NCBI GenBank assembly: GCA_922989275.2
Contig: OV277857.1
Location: forward strand, 80,345,321 to 80,409,320
Direction of reading: 5' to 3'
DNA length: 64,000 bases
Source of the DNA: Gari tellinella
Lineage: Eukaryota > Mollusca > Bivalvia > Cardiida > Psammobiidae
Shown: positions 55,195-64,000 of the stretch, in pieces
How the letters are laid out: every line of letters begins with the position of its first letter
How positions within the stretch are numbered: the stretch's first letter is position 1
Program-made: the position numbers and the translations under genes
Notes under the pieces: generated by a model
Seen by the model: the letters and a program-made list of their open reading frames with translations, nothing else
The model's database searches: none
What the model was told of the DNA's origin: nothing

Positions 55195-56236
55195 ACAAGA
55201 GCCGTTTATGGCCCTACGTCGCTCACCTTGAACCGCTGATGTAAATGTAACATATCTTGGAAAGCTAAGAAATTATGACAATATGACTGTGCCAATTGTT
55301 GAGTAGATGATGCTGTATGTCAAATATCTATAAACTCAGAAGATTTTTAAGGTTCCATCTATATATCTATAGTTTAGCTCCGGTGTCCTAGATATACAAC
55401 AGACTAGAACCATTGAACAATATTGGTAAAGTACCTCTAGAAGTGTCACCAAGCCAAATATTAAAGCTCTGGCCATATTAGTTTCAGAGAAGGAGAGGTT
55501 TGAATATTTCACTATATCACTCTATGTAGATTTGTGACCCCCGGGCGAGGTCATTTTTACCACAGATATATAACTTGAACACTCTTGAATGAGGACCTGT
55601 AGATGGTGCTTTGTGCCAAATAGCTAAGCTCAGGGTAATATAATTTTCTTCGTTTGAGTAAACGTATTAGAAGTAAATCAATTTCCCTTTGAATGTATAC
55701 CATTCCGCTAGACAGCGTCATGTGTAAGTGCACGAGGCTATCGTGCCTGTTTAGGCTATTGCATTCAGCTTTGGACAGTCGACGTGAACAGTAAACTTTA
55801 AAAAGCAGTGTATATTTGTTTTCTTAACAAAATTCAGAAGTACAGGTGTTTTATGCATGCGTGATGATGTTGATATGATGTAATAACTACTGAAATCGGC
55901 TGTCCGAGTCGGCTAACTACAAATTACATAGTAATTCGTATTTAAGTCTTGTTTTCTGTTTTCTGTGAGTGGTGTGTGTTTGAAGGGAACTGTGGTTTCA
56001 GACAAGAATATTTTATAAGTTTTTATTGAAATGATCTATTTATAGTACCTGTGACCTAGATATGCAATGGATTGTAACCTTTTGAACATCTTTCAAAATG
56101 GAACATATAAGGGCCATTCCTGCCAAGATTAGTAGGAGAGGACGTTTAAAAGAAATTGTTGTCGACGGACGACGACGGACACAGGACACAGGACGATCAA
56201 AATAGCTCACCTTGGCTAGTTGTGCCAGGTAAGTCA
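55195..56236 (+). mobile_element. Helitron-like element without array
   Basis: Left ACAAGAGCCGTTTATGGCCC, TACGTCGCTCACC; right GACGGACGACGACGGACAC and AGCTCACCTTGGCTAG, TTGTGCCAGGTAAGTC. No tandem units or helicase. It interrupts a G element. Confidence 0.7.
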
Positions 56237-56606
56237 AAAAGCTGGAAACTGGAAACTGGAATCGACCATTTGAAGTATCAGGGTAGAATGAGTTGAGCCT
56301 ATTTTGCGTATTTCGCTATCTGCAAATCAAACACTATTATACTGGTATTTCAAGTAATCAGGTGCTGGTATGCCATTTCATCCCTTTTCATCCGTTTACA
56401 TCCTTTGATCTAGCACGGAATCTCTTCATTATATGTGTAACGAAGCGAGAAGGAGAGATACTGAATACGAAAAGGTTTTTGCACAAGGCACTTGGTCCTC
56501 GCTAAATGCTTCAAATAACTTATCAGTTCAAAGATGTCAAATCTAACCAATCAAATGTATCAAAGCATAGCCTTTATATGATCAAGCACGACTTTCAATG
56601 CACGTT

Positions 56607-56680
56607 TAAACAGTTTGGATCATGACCAGGCGCTGAGAAACTCGGCGTCTCCGGATAAGGACCCCAACTATTGGGCAGTC
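56607..56680 (+). repeat. Worn hairpin module
   Basis: TTTAAACAGTTTGGATCATG, ACCAGGCGCTGAGAAACTC, GGCGTCTCCGGATAAGG. Confidence 0.6.
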
Positions 56681-56772
56681 GTATTGACGTTTATTGCAGA
56701 TAATTCCGAAAAATACGGTATTAAAATAAAGTGAGTGTGTGAATAGCGTTTTACGACACTGAATAGGTCATG

Positions 56773-57204
56773 TACAGTTAAACCTCTCTATAACGGTCAC
56801 TAAATTGTGTGTTAATAATCGGGTGTTTACGGCATGTGACACTTAAAGCAAAATGACAGTGCAACAGAAAGCTCCTAAAGGAGCTTTCTGTTTTACTATC
56901 ACATTGCTTGAAGCTGCTGTCACCTGCATTTATACAATCAATTAGCCTTCATTGTAGCGGTCGTACAGTGGAGAATCTGTTATTCGCAAACGTACGCAAA
57001 CGCAAAACACTAAAACGTAGAAAAGTACAACTTTTGGACAATTCTTATCATTCTTGTTTATCTTGATGGCAAACAGTTTGGAGCCTGATCCCGGCGTCTG
57101 ATCTGGCTTCAAACTGTTTGTAAAAGAAAAACTAGTTTTAGCGTAAACGCGTTTATCGGGAAAGAATAACACATTCTCTACTGTAATATAGAGGTTCTAC
57201 TGTA
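56773..57204 (+). mobile_element. MITE C hosting a nested A copy
   Basis: TA-flanked; left CAGTTAAACCTCTCTATAAC, snap-back CTTAAAGCAAAATGACAG with GAAAGCTCCTAAAGGAGC, right end interrupted by the A copy at 56964 and resuming ATATAGAGGTTCTACTG. Confidence 0.82.
56964..57185 (+). mobile_element. MITE A copy 20, nested in a C element
   Basis: TA flanks. Two internal deletions: part of the left end after CTGTTATTC, and one hairpin arm (CCTGATCCCGGCGTCTG). It lies in the C element 56773-57204, 19 bp from its right end. Confidence 0.88.
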
Positions 57205-57337
57205 TACAGCGCCGATGAATGATGCCATGGGATGATGATGTGGGATGATTATCAAGAATATGATTTTAGCTAAATAAACAAAATATCGCCTGTGACAATT
57301 AAATCCCAGACTCGCTACAAGATAGGAAGGTCTCTAT

Positions 57338-57560
57338 TACAGTGGAGAAAACAATTATATCCAGTGCATGCAAACAGTTTGGAGCCTGGTCAGACGCCGG
57401 GTTACCCGGCGTCTGATCATGATCAAAACTGTTTGCTACTCAGAAGAAAATGAAAAGTCAGAATTGTCAAAATGTTGTCATTTTCTGCATTTTAGTGTTT
57501 TTCGTTTTCGATTCGTTTGCGTATATATAAACGGGAAATAATAGCGTCTTCTCCACTGTA
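57338..57560 (-). mobile_element. MITE A copy 21, diverged
   Basis: TA flanks, ends CAGTGGAGAAAACAATTAT and GCGTCTTCTCCACTG. Part of one arm is deleted; the hairpin is GCAAACAGTTTGGAGCCTGG. Confidence 0.85.
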
Positions 57561-57798
57561 TGCAAGTCGTTTATTTTACTGTTTGCAAAGTAGACTGTAG
57601 TGGCATGTGAAATAGTTAAGAAACTTTAACACAGTATTGCCAATTACTGTCAGTGCTCATTTAATACTACAGCCGTTTCTGTGGTAATGTCATTAGCTCA
57701 CGAGACATTTGCTCGCAATGAGAATGACATCAAATTACAAGGATTTGTTTGACTAGGCTGATATGCATGCACATGTGATTGTATATCCCATTTACTGA

Positions 57799-58048
57799 TA
57801 CAGTGGAGAAAACGTTATTGTTTCCCAGTAAACGCGTTTACGCTAAAATTATTATTTCCATTGCAAACAGTTTGGAGCCTGATCAGACGCCGGGTAACCC
57901 GGCGTCTGATCAGGCTCCAAGCTGTTTGCCACACAGATAAAAATGAAAAGTCAGAATTGTCAAAAATTGTCATTTTCTGCATTTTAGTGTTTTGCGTTTG
58001 CGTTTCGTTTGCATTTAAACGGGAAAGAATAACGTTTTCTCCACTGTA
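57799..58048 (-). mobile_element. MITE A copy 22
   Basis: TA flanks. Variant ends with AAAACGTTATTG; the hairpin stem is symmetrical GCCTGATCAG / CTGATCAGGC. Confidence 0.9.
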
Positions 58049-58142
58049 TTGCCCGAATGCACTTGAATGTGCATATTGTGCACTTGACCATTAAATTGTC
58101 AAGCATCTTACATTGTAATTTGAGCAATAAAGAACAGATGAA

Positions 58143-58740
58143 AACAAGAGGGTCATGGTGGTACTGACATTGCTCACCTGTGTACATGTTAATTGAACCT
58201 GATAGCTTAACCTTTGAGTTTCACCAGTAATCAAAACCATCATATAACTTGTATCCATATACAGTTTGTTAAATCTTGGTCTAAATCCATTCCATCATTT
58301 AGACAGTGCAGTTTCTAATTAACAGCGTTGTACATGTATCCGTAGGAACATGGGTGGGGTCAGAACCTGCACCCACCCTCTAATCCTAATCCAAAATAAT
58401 TGCAGTCCTTTGAAAATGAAATTTTCCTTAAAGACTTTTCCTCAGTCCATTGAGGGACCACCAGCATATTGTTCTGGAGGTGTCAATGTAACTGCCAAAT
58501 CACGTGCAGTTTACCTCAGATTATACTCATGCTCTAGTGATTTTGAATGGTTATTTCTAACCAAACTATCAAATATAAAGGTACAGTCTCACACAAGACG
58601 CTTCAATGGTTCAATATGCACAAGACCCATGCTTTTTGCAAGGAAATTGTCTGACAATGCATGCGTTATGACCAAAAGGTCGTCAGGAGATGTCTTTAAC
58701 TGTTTTATTTATCAGACTGTATCCTACTTCGCCTGATAGT
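58143..58740 (+). mobile_element. Helitron-like left end, right end not found
   Basis: ACAAGAGGGTCATGGTGGTA, TTGCTCACC, then GAACCTGATAGCTTAACC, homologous to the left part of the element at 14733. An open frame (58350-58736, plus, 128 codons) follows, but its protein is not recognised and I give it no function. The right border is arbitrary: the next element starts at 58782. Confidence 0.5.
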
Positions 58741-58781
58741 CGCGACTTTACCAGAAATGGCAAAAAGTTCAGAGGCATCGG

Positions 58782-59020
58782 TTAACCCTTATATATATCA
58801 TGTCGTCATCGCGTCTAATTCAAAATTCTCGTCTGCAAAAATGGTCAACTTAAGATTTATTAGATATTTTTAAATTGAAAAAAAAAAAACATAACTTAAA
58901 TACTAGTGTCAAACAGTTTTGGTTCAGATCAGACGCCGCGTAACGCGGCGTCTGATCTGGGTCCAAACTGTTTTCGAATAGAGCTACCTGTCAAGTTGAG
59001 ATCGGCAGGCACATGGTTGA
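58782..59020 (+). mobile_element. MITE B
   Basis: Left TTAA-CCCTTATATATATC with GTCGTCATCGCGTC, centre TCAAACAGTTTTGGTTCAG, GATCAGACGCCGCG, TAA and complement. The right end GGCAGGCACATGGTTGA is decayed. Confidence 0.7.
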
Positions 59021-59261
59021 TACAGGTTTGACTGTAGTGTAAAAGGTATGTCTATAGAGCTCACAATAATGGAGTAGAAATCGATTCTAAGCGACACGTT
59101 GCTCTTTTAATTGTGTTAAGCAAATAGTTTAACATATGCCTGATAAAAGATAACAGCATTTACAGCCCATGCCCAGAACTACATTTACCCAGAGCCACGA
59201 CAGGAATGTGTTTCAGTATTTCTTCAACAGTGCGCTGCGATTTCTATAGATCTATATGTAG

Positions 59262-59436
59262 TAAACCCCTTCCATAACGACCACTATTTGAGGACAAACT
59301 GTGAGTGTTTAATCCAGGTCGCTTCTTAAAGCAAGATGAAAGCAAAGCATAAAGCTCCTACAGAAGCTTTCTGCTTAACTTTAATATTACCTGTTTGTCT
59401 TTGTAAGTTCGGAACAGAGAGTTTCATTATATAAAG
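59262..59436 (+). mobile_element. MITE C, right end lost
   Basis: TAGTAAACCCCTTCCATAAC at the left, snap-back CTTAAAGCAAGATGAAAG around AAAGCTCCTACAGAAGC, no intact right end before the I element at 59442. Confidence 0.6.
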
Positions 59437-59441
59437 CAACG

Positions 59442-59648
59442 TACCGTCAAACTTCGATACCGCTACATGTAGCTCGCTACAATTAAGTAGAATTTACAGT
59501 ACTTCAAATTTAAAACATGGCTTTATATTAACTTCAACATACGGGTATAATCGACGTAAGCGAGCTTGGATTACCGAAATAACAAATGAAGAGAGTTGGG
59601 TAAGTTCGACATTTATAAGCGAGTTCGAGTTATCAAGGTTTGAATGTA
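59442..59648 (+). mobile_element. MITE I copy
   Basis: TA-flanked; CCGTCAAACTTCGATACCGC and GTTCGAGTTATCAAGGTTTG, inner AACATACGGGTATAATCGAC. Confidence 0.65.
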
Positions 59649-59657
59649 GATCTACTT

Positions 59658-60043
59658 CGGTTCATCTAAAGACCCCAAACCTCCCAAATCAACCCCAAAC
59701 CTCTTCAAATCACTTAAAAAACAACCCAAACTATTGACATTCCATATTATATAATCACATTAAGATTATAAATGGCGAATTAAGGCTAAAATAATGGAAA
59801 AAATTAAATTAAAATTAAATCTTCGATGTTATTCCTTTTAAGGGGAGCAACTCGTACAAAACTTAAGATGGCTATGAACAGTTACATGTACATGTATGAA
59901 GACAGGTATCCGTTTAAAGAAGGTTGAAAGTAAAGCAGAATGCACCTAAGTTTTCAGCCAGTTTTAAGCTACCACCTGCTAGAACATGTTTTTAAAAGTG
60001 ATTTGGGGAGGTTTGGAGAGGTTTGGGGTCTTTAGACGGACCG
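59658..60043 (+). mobile_element. MITE J, about 386 bp foldback
   Basis: Inverted ends CGGTTCATCTAAAGACCCC and GGGGTCTTTAGACGGACCG, followed inward by AAACCTCCCAAATCA and TGATTTGGGGAGGTTTGG-type repeats. No coding frame. A D-type snap-back lies inside. Target duplication not identified. Confidence 0.65.
59915..59985 (+). repeat. D-type snap-back, one arm deleted
   Basis: AGAAGGTTGAAAGTAAAGCA, GAATGCACC, then directly CAGCCAGTTTTAAGC; it lies inside the J element. Confidence 0.55.
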
Positions 60044-60149
60044 CATTTACTTGTATATTGCTGATTGCAGAAACAAGCTGGTCTTAGTAATGAAACAAAG
60101 TACATGTAATACCCTTATCATGAAGAATGTCACGCGATTCACATTTTGC

Positions 60150-60680
60150 AATCAGTATAAATCCAGATAAATTGAAGAGTTCATCTAAGCCTCGTCTGAA
60201 TCCAAACTGTATGTGGCTCGGTTTTATACTTATTTATACAAAAAATATGAAATGTAACTAATACATTTTTTGAGCAGACGTCAAATTCCAAGCAGACGAT
60301 AATGAAACAGGTTAGCGGTAAATGTACACGTATACTATAGTGAACAGTAAATCAATATATTGCACCGACTGCTGGTGTTGACATACAGTTAAACATCAGT
60401 AACTCGAACTAGCCTACGAGGAACTGACTCGTATTGCATCATTTGAATTTAGACAGCTCGAGTTTATTTAGTTGGAACTTACCCTATGTCAAAGTTAAAC
60501 GCTTTAACTTTGAAATATGGATAAGTTCGATTTCAGTGATATCGATTTATTGAGGTTTGACAGTATATTATAACCCTGTATGTTATTATAACCGTGTCTG
60601 AATATGTCGTCTGCTTTAAAATGTCGTCTGCTAAATCATACATGTAGATCTACATGCATTTCAATTTCAAGAGAGTGTCT
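60150..60680. repeat. Broken B-type pieces around an I-type MITE
   Basis: 60150-60330 has a worn hairpin (CAATCAGTATAAATCCAG) and GCAGACGATAATGAAACAGG. 60571-60680 begins TAACCCTGTATG and has two GTCGTCTGC motifs. An I element (60384-60565) lies between them. Confidence 0.5.
60384..60565 (+). mobile_element. MITE I copy
   Basis: TA-flanked; CAGTTAAACATCAGTAACTC and ATTTATTGAGGTTTGACAG, inner TTGGAACTTACCCTATGTC. Confidence 0.65.
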
Positions 60681-62027
60681 TTCTTACAGCTTTTGTTGAT
60701 CAAAGACATTCAAAATGTCTTGCAGCAACTTGAATGTAATGAAAGAAATTTAACATGTAGTAAATAAGAGGACTATGTCGGATACGCGTACCGCTCACCT
60801 TAGTATTTGCAAATGATACATATTGACCAGACCAGTATACTATGTAAAATGTAAAGCATTTAAAAGAGAAGCTCTTCTGGATTCTTTGGTCATTCTGCAT
60901 TCAAAAATGGAATGCGCGTATAAGATGTCTCGTCATGCACGACAAAGAAACGAAAGCGAAACTATATTGGGTATTATGATACACTCGTATACAATATGAA
61001 TCAGCAATGCTCTAGTTTCGCTTTCGTTCCGTCGTCGAGGCGAGACAAAATCTAGACACCGTGTTACAGCATACTATGGGGGTCCTTTAGCTAGTTCAAT
61101 TACTTAGGCATTTTCTTGGATTCTACATACATGTATATAATAATTATATATGTAATACATCGTTGGAAAGAGCTTTTCTTACTCATACAGCGATGCATAA
61201 TACTTTGACAATAACATTTTCTATCTGTTGTGACAAACAAACAACAATGCTTGTAAGTCATACAGGCACTGGCCATATTTGCTACAAAACATAATTTCAT
61301 AACATAATGGCTTCGAAAAGGTGCTAGATGTTTGTAAAAATTTAAAGCATACATTAAAAGGTATAACAGTTATAATAATATGAATTTATTTATCAATGAA
61401 AACATAATACAAATATTCTTGAATTGTTTATTGGTTATATAAACTTGTTATGAATTACGAATAATTTCATATAAAAAAGGACACAGTTTTTCAAAAAAAA
61501 AAATCAAAAGTACATGTTTTACATTTCGCAATAATTAAGTTGTTAAAATAAAATGTAAACTGTATGTATGAATATCTTAACTGTTATTAATCGACAAAAT
61601 ACACTAAATTTAATTGTTTTGTTTTGAAACGTTCACATAACATCAGACACACAATAACATTGACCAATTAAAGCATAGAACTATATTTGTCCACAATAAT
61701 TATTACGATATTCCAGATAGGGAATTAAAATAGTATTTAAAGAGCAGTTTATATATTAATATATTTGTCCATCCAATGCATCACAACAGTAATTTAAAAG
61801 TCTCTATAAACATACATGGTTTCAGTGTCATTTGTGTGTGTCAGATGTTATACCAACATATTTAATCGTTTAAAATTAGAATATCAACTTGCGCGATACA
61901 TCTTCAAATCTATAAGAAATATACATTTTATATGATGTACATAAAAATCGTACATGTATATAGATTCCAAGTAAATGCCAAAGCAACAGAACGTTTTGAA
62001 GGTTGCCGCTACACATCGAGTGACAAG
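60681..62027. other. AT-rich region without recognised genes
   Basis: Apart from the inverted repeat at 60925-61047, long A/T-rich DNA. A minus-strand frame (61354-61100) is cysteine-rich but has no supporting signals. Confidence 0.45.
60925..61047 (+). repeat. Inverted repeat with 48-nt loop
   Basis: GTCTCGTCATGCACGACAAA, GAAACGAAAGCGAAACTA pairs with TAGTTTCGCTTTCGTTCC, GTCGTCGAGGCGAGAC. The inner 17 bp pair closely and the outer part is imperfect. Confidence 0.7.
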
Positions 62028-62276
62028 TACAGTGGAGAATATGTTATTCTTTCCCGTTTAAACGCAAACGTACGCAAACGCAAAGCACTAAAACGTAGAA
62101 AAGAACAACTTTTGGACAATTCTGATAATTCTTGTTTATCTTGGTGGCAAACAGTTTGGAGCCTGATCAGACGCCGGTTACCCGGCGTCTGATCTGGCTC
62201 CAAACTGTTTGCACTGCAAATAATAGTTTTAGCGTAAACGCGTTTATTGGGAAAGAATTACAGATTCTCCACTGTA
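62028..62276 (+). mobile_element. MITE A copy 23, one-base hairpin deletion
   Basis: TA flanks. The tip is GACGCCGGTTACCCGGCGTC, as at 33354. One end has AATATGTTATTC. Confidence 0.9.
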
Positions 62277-62411
62277 GCTTTGGACAACTATATTCCAGTT
62301 TCCACCGGTGAACTTAGATTAGCTTTAGCAGACAATGCTACAGTGATGGAATATGTTGGTTTTCCGATTAAACACATTCATGCAAACATTCTTAAATTCT
62401 GGCTTTAAATA

Positions 62412-62664
62412 TTAACACATTCAATCCTAGCGACAAGTATACTGATCATTTACAAACAGTGTATTGGTTCAGAGTACTCCTGGCCTACGCAAACCGTGAC
62501 TACCCTGATTAGAGAGCTCCTGTTTGTGCCCTCTGACCAGGGTCTGCACTGTTTGTAATTTTGCAATGTCCTGTGTAAAAAACAGCCTAATTAGTCAAAC
62601 TGAACTACATTTAAAGGTTAATTAAATGTTCCAGCGGTCAACTACTTCGGCAAGAGAAAGGTTA
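62412..62664 (+). mobile_element. MITE G copy 4
   Basis: TTAACACATTCAATCCTAG; first arm ACAAACAGTGTATTGGTTC is disturbed, second arm GCCCTCTGACCAGGGTCTGC, ACTGTTTGTAATTTTGC; right end near GAGAAAGGTTA. Confidence 0.6.
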
Positions 62665-63381
62665 GCCACCTTGCGTCCAGGTGAGCAAGTACTGAGGCAG
62701 GTATAGGATGCAGCAGTATGTTCAACATAGAATAGTATAGCTGCAGTGCCAGTAACAGAAGACGATTCGAAAATAGAACGATAATGAGCAATACATAGGT
62801 AATAAACTGTGGATGCAGATTAAAACAATCATAACTTACTCGTATAAGATGTTATCCTTTCAATCTTAGTTGTAAAACTAGAGCTGGCAAGCTTAAAAAC
62901 GTAGTTCTATAAACTGTCTGTCACTTTCAACTGCATTGCAACCTTACATGTAGCACAGTGAGAACTTTAAGGTACATGTATGCTAGTACCTAGAAAGAAT
63001 ACGTTTGCACTCCAAACATTGATGTCCATTGTTAACATTTAGTGGCTAGATCAGACGCCGAGTAACTCGATTTTGATCAATAACAAGCCCCTTAAGATAT
63101 TATTTGTAGTATAGCGAATACACATGCAGGGCTTTTCGCCTGAAGTCTGTATAGGACAAGTGCACTTTACAGTGAGAAGTTGGAACGTCTGACTATATTA
63201 ATGAAGAGGTTGACAATTTCACCGACAAAATGACAGCATACTGTCCAAGTGTAATGTACTGATTGAAAGCTTCACGACAGTTCAAATCTCTGCTATCACA
63301 AGGAAACATCATTTATTCATACCATTCCGTTTAATCAAGAACCAATTAACAAACTGGCCAATCTGTCGATATAATGTAACC
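62665..63381. other. Mostly unrecognised
   Basis: CACCTTGCGTCCAGGTGAGC near 62667 looks like a Helitron-type terminal hairpin remnant; ATCAGACGCCGAGTAACTCG at 63050 is a hairpin piece. Confidence 0.4.
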
Positions 63382-63573
63382 CAGAGTTCCAGATAAGAGG
63401 GAGTAAACTGAACAAATACAACATTTTCTGACTCATTTCAGCACCAAATCCTATAGTGTTACTACTTATTAGAATCGTCTCGAAGAGGCGATTCTAATGA
63501 GTAGTAATACCATAGGGTTCAATGCAGAAATAAAGGTTTTTGTTTTTAAATCCAGCCCTTATCTGGAGCCATG
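63382..63573 (+). mobile_element. MITE H copy 2
   Basis: Start CAGAGTTCCAGATAAGAGGG, end CTTATCTGGAGCCATG, flanks TAACC on both sides (63377-63381, 63574-63578). Hairpin GTTACTACTTATTAGAATCG, TCTCGAAGAGG and complement. Confidence 0.7.
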
Positions 63574-63614
63574 TAACCTTCAACTTGCTAGATCAGGTTT
63601 TTATTGCCCAGTTT

Positions 63615-63865
63615 AAAACAGAATTGTATCCAGACCAGACATCGAGTTACTCGGCGTCTGATCTAAATCCAAACTGTTTGAAACTCGGTATGACGGTTCA
63701 TCAATTATAAAAAAAGTCAGAATTTTGAAATAGTTTGCAAACAGTAAATGTAGTATTAACCTATTCACTGCCTTACCCTGAGTACAATGATTATTTGCAA
63801 ACAGTGGGGATCCTGATCAGACACCGCATTACGAGGCGTCTGATCAGGATTCAAACTATCTGACA
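63615..63865 (+). repeat. Two adjacent hairpin modules
   Basis: 63615-63690: GAATTGTATCCAGACCAG, ACATCGAGTTACTCGGCG. 63798-63865: GCAAACAGTGGGGATCCTG, ATCAGACACCGCATTACGAG, GATCAGGATTCAAACTATC. TTAACCTATTCACTGCC between looks like a B left end. Confidence 0.65.
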
Positions 63866-63882
63866 CTCATTTCAACATTTAC

Positions 63883-64000
63883 TACAGTGGAGAATCTGTT
63901 ATTCTTTCCCAATAAACGCGTTTACGCTAAAACTATTATTTGCAGTGCAAACAGTTTGGAGCCAGATCAGACGCCGGGTAACCCGGCGTCTGATCAGGCT
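63883..64000 (-). mobile_element. MITE A copy 24, cut by window end
   Basis: Starts TA-CAGTGGAGAATCTG and reaches the second hairpin arm at the last base. Confidence 0.88.

Noticed and set aside
58350..58736. 128-codon plus-strand frame
   Set aside because: No recognisable domain, and it lies in a Helitron-like fragment.
61100..61354. Cysteine-rich minus-strand frame
   Set aside because: AT-rich region, no signal peptide, no splice sites, ordinary chance length.
874..62276. Many basic open frames of 60-130 codons such as those ending NSFSVNAFIGKE or RITDSPLY
   Set aside because: They coincide with A-family MITE copies, occur on both strands, and have no start context or splice signals. Treated as chance frames in repeats.

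Overview
The window looks like nuclear DNA of a bivalve mollusc, probably a clam. It is AT-rich, has GT-AG introns with long pyrimidine tracts, a metazoan-type poly(A) signal, and Helitron-like elements that carry about 145 to 160 bp tandem repeats resembling, from memory, the bivalve BIV160 satellite. No bacterial operons, CRISPR arrays or rRNA genes are seen. The species call is inference; no search was run.

Only one host gene can be supported. It lies on the minus strand from about 36.06 kb down to 10.81 kb. Four coding exons (36028-35907, 25206-24655, 18737-18671, 11062-10862) join in phase at consensus splice sites to give a 313-residue type I membrane protein: signal peptide, six-cysteine ectodomain, Ser/Thr-rich glycosylated stalk, one membrane segment, basic stop-transfer sequence and an acidic tail with a YLNL motif. 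An AATAAA follows 43 bp after the stop. Its three introns (7.6, 5.9 and 10.7 kb) are packed with transposon copies. I do not recognise the family.

The rest is mainly non-autonomous DNA transposons. Letters here are local names. A: TA target, CAGTGGAGAA ends, about 250 bp, 25 clear copies plus relics. B: TTAA target, CCCTTAGCC ends, piggyBac-like. C: TA target, CAGTARAACCTCTC ends. D: TTAA target, GCAGAATGCGCC hairpin. E: CAGGGCTGCCAT ends, 6-bp target duplications. F: GGGGCCCGTTTCA ends. G: TTAA target, GATCAGAGGGCTCC hairpin. H: CAGAGCTCCAGATAAG ends. I: TA target, ends CAGTC-AACTTCGATA. J: TCTAAAGACCCCAAACC ends. S: TA target, CAGTGCTCCCTCTC ends.

The most unusual feature is that A, B, S, and in looser form G and one more element, have different ends and target sites but the same central palindrome: GCAAACAG, TTGGATCC, GATCAGACGCCG, a short loop, then the reverse complement. 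The bases next to the loop differ between copies but stay paired. The window holds several dozen copies of this hairpin, and I see it as a shared, swappable module.

Layout. 0-10.8 kb: MITEs, a 1.1 kb E element, a 169-nt palindrome. 10.8-36.1 kb: the membrane-protein gene, with a 1.47 kb DNA transposon and a Helitron-like element in its introns. 36.1-39.2 kb: MITEs and a Helitron-like end. 39.2-43.8 kb: a 4.58 kb hAT-like element with a tRNA-Leu-like sequence and a cluster of TTCCTTGATGTAAC motifs. 43.8-49.6 kb: sparse DNA, a non-LTR retrotransposon 3' end, MITEs. 49.6-50.9 kb: a Helitron-like element with a 145-bp array. 50.9-64 kb: MITEs, two more Helitron-like elements, AT-rich DNA without recognisable genes. 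Many elements are nested, which gives a relative order of insertion.
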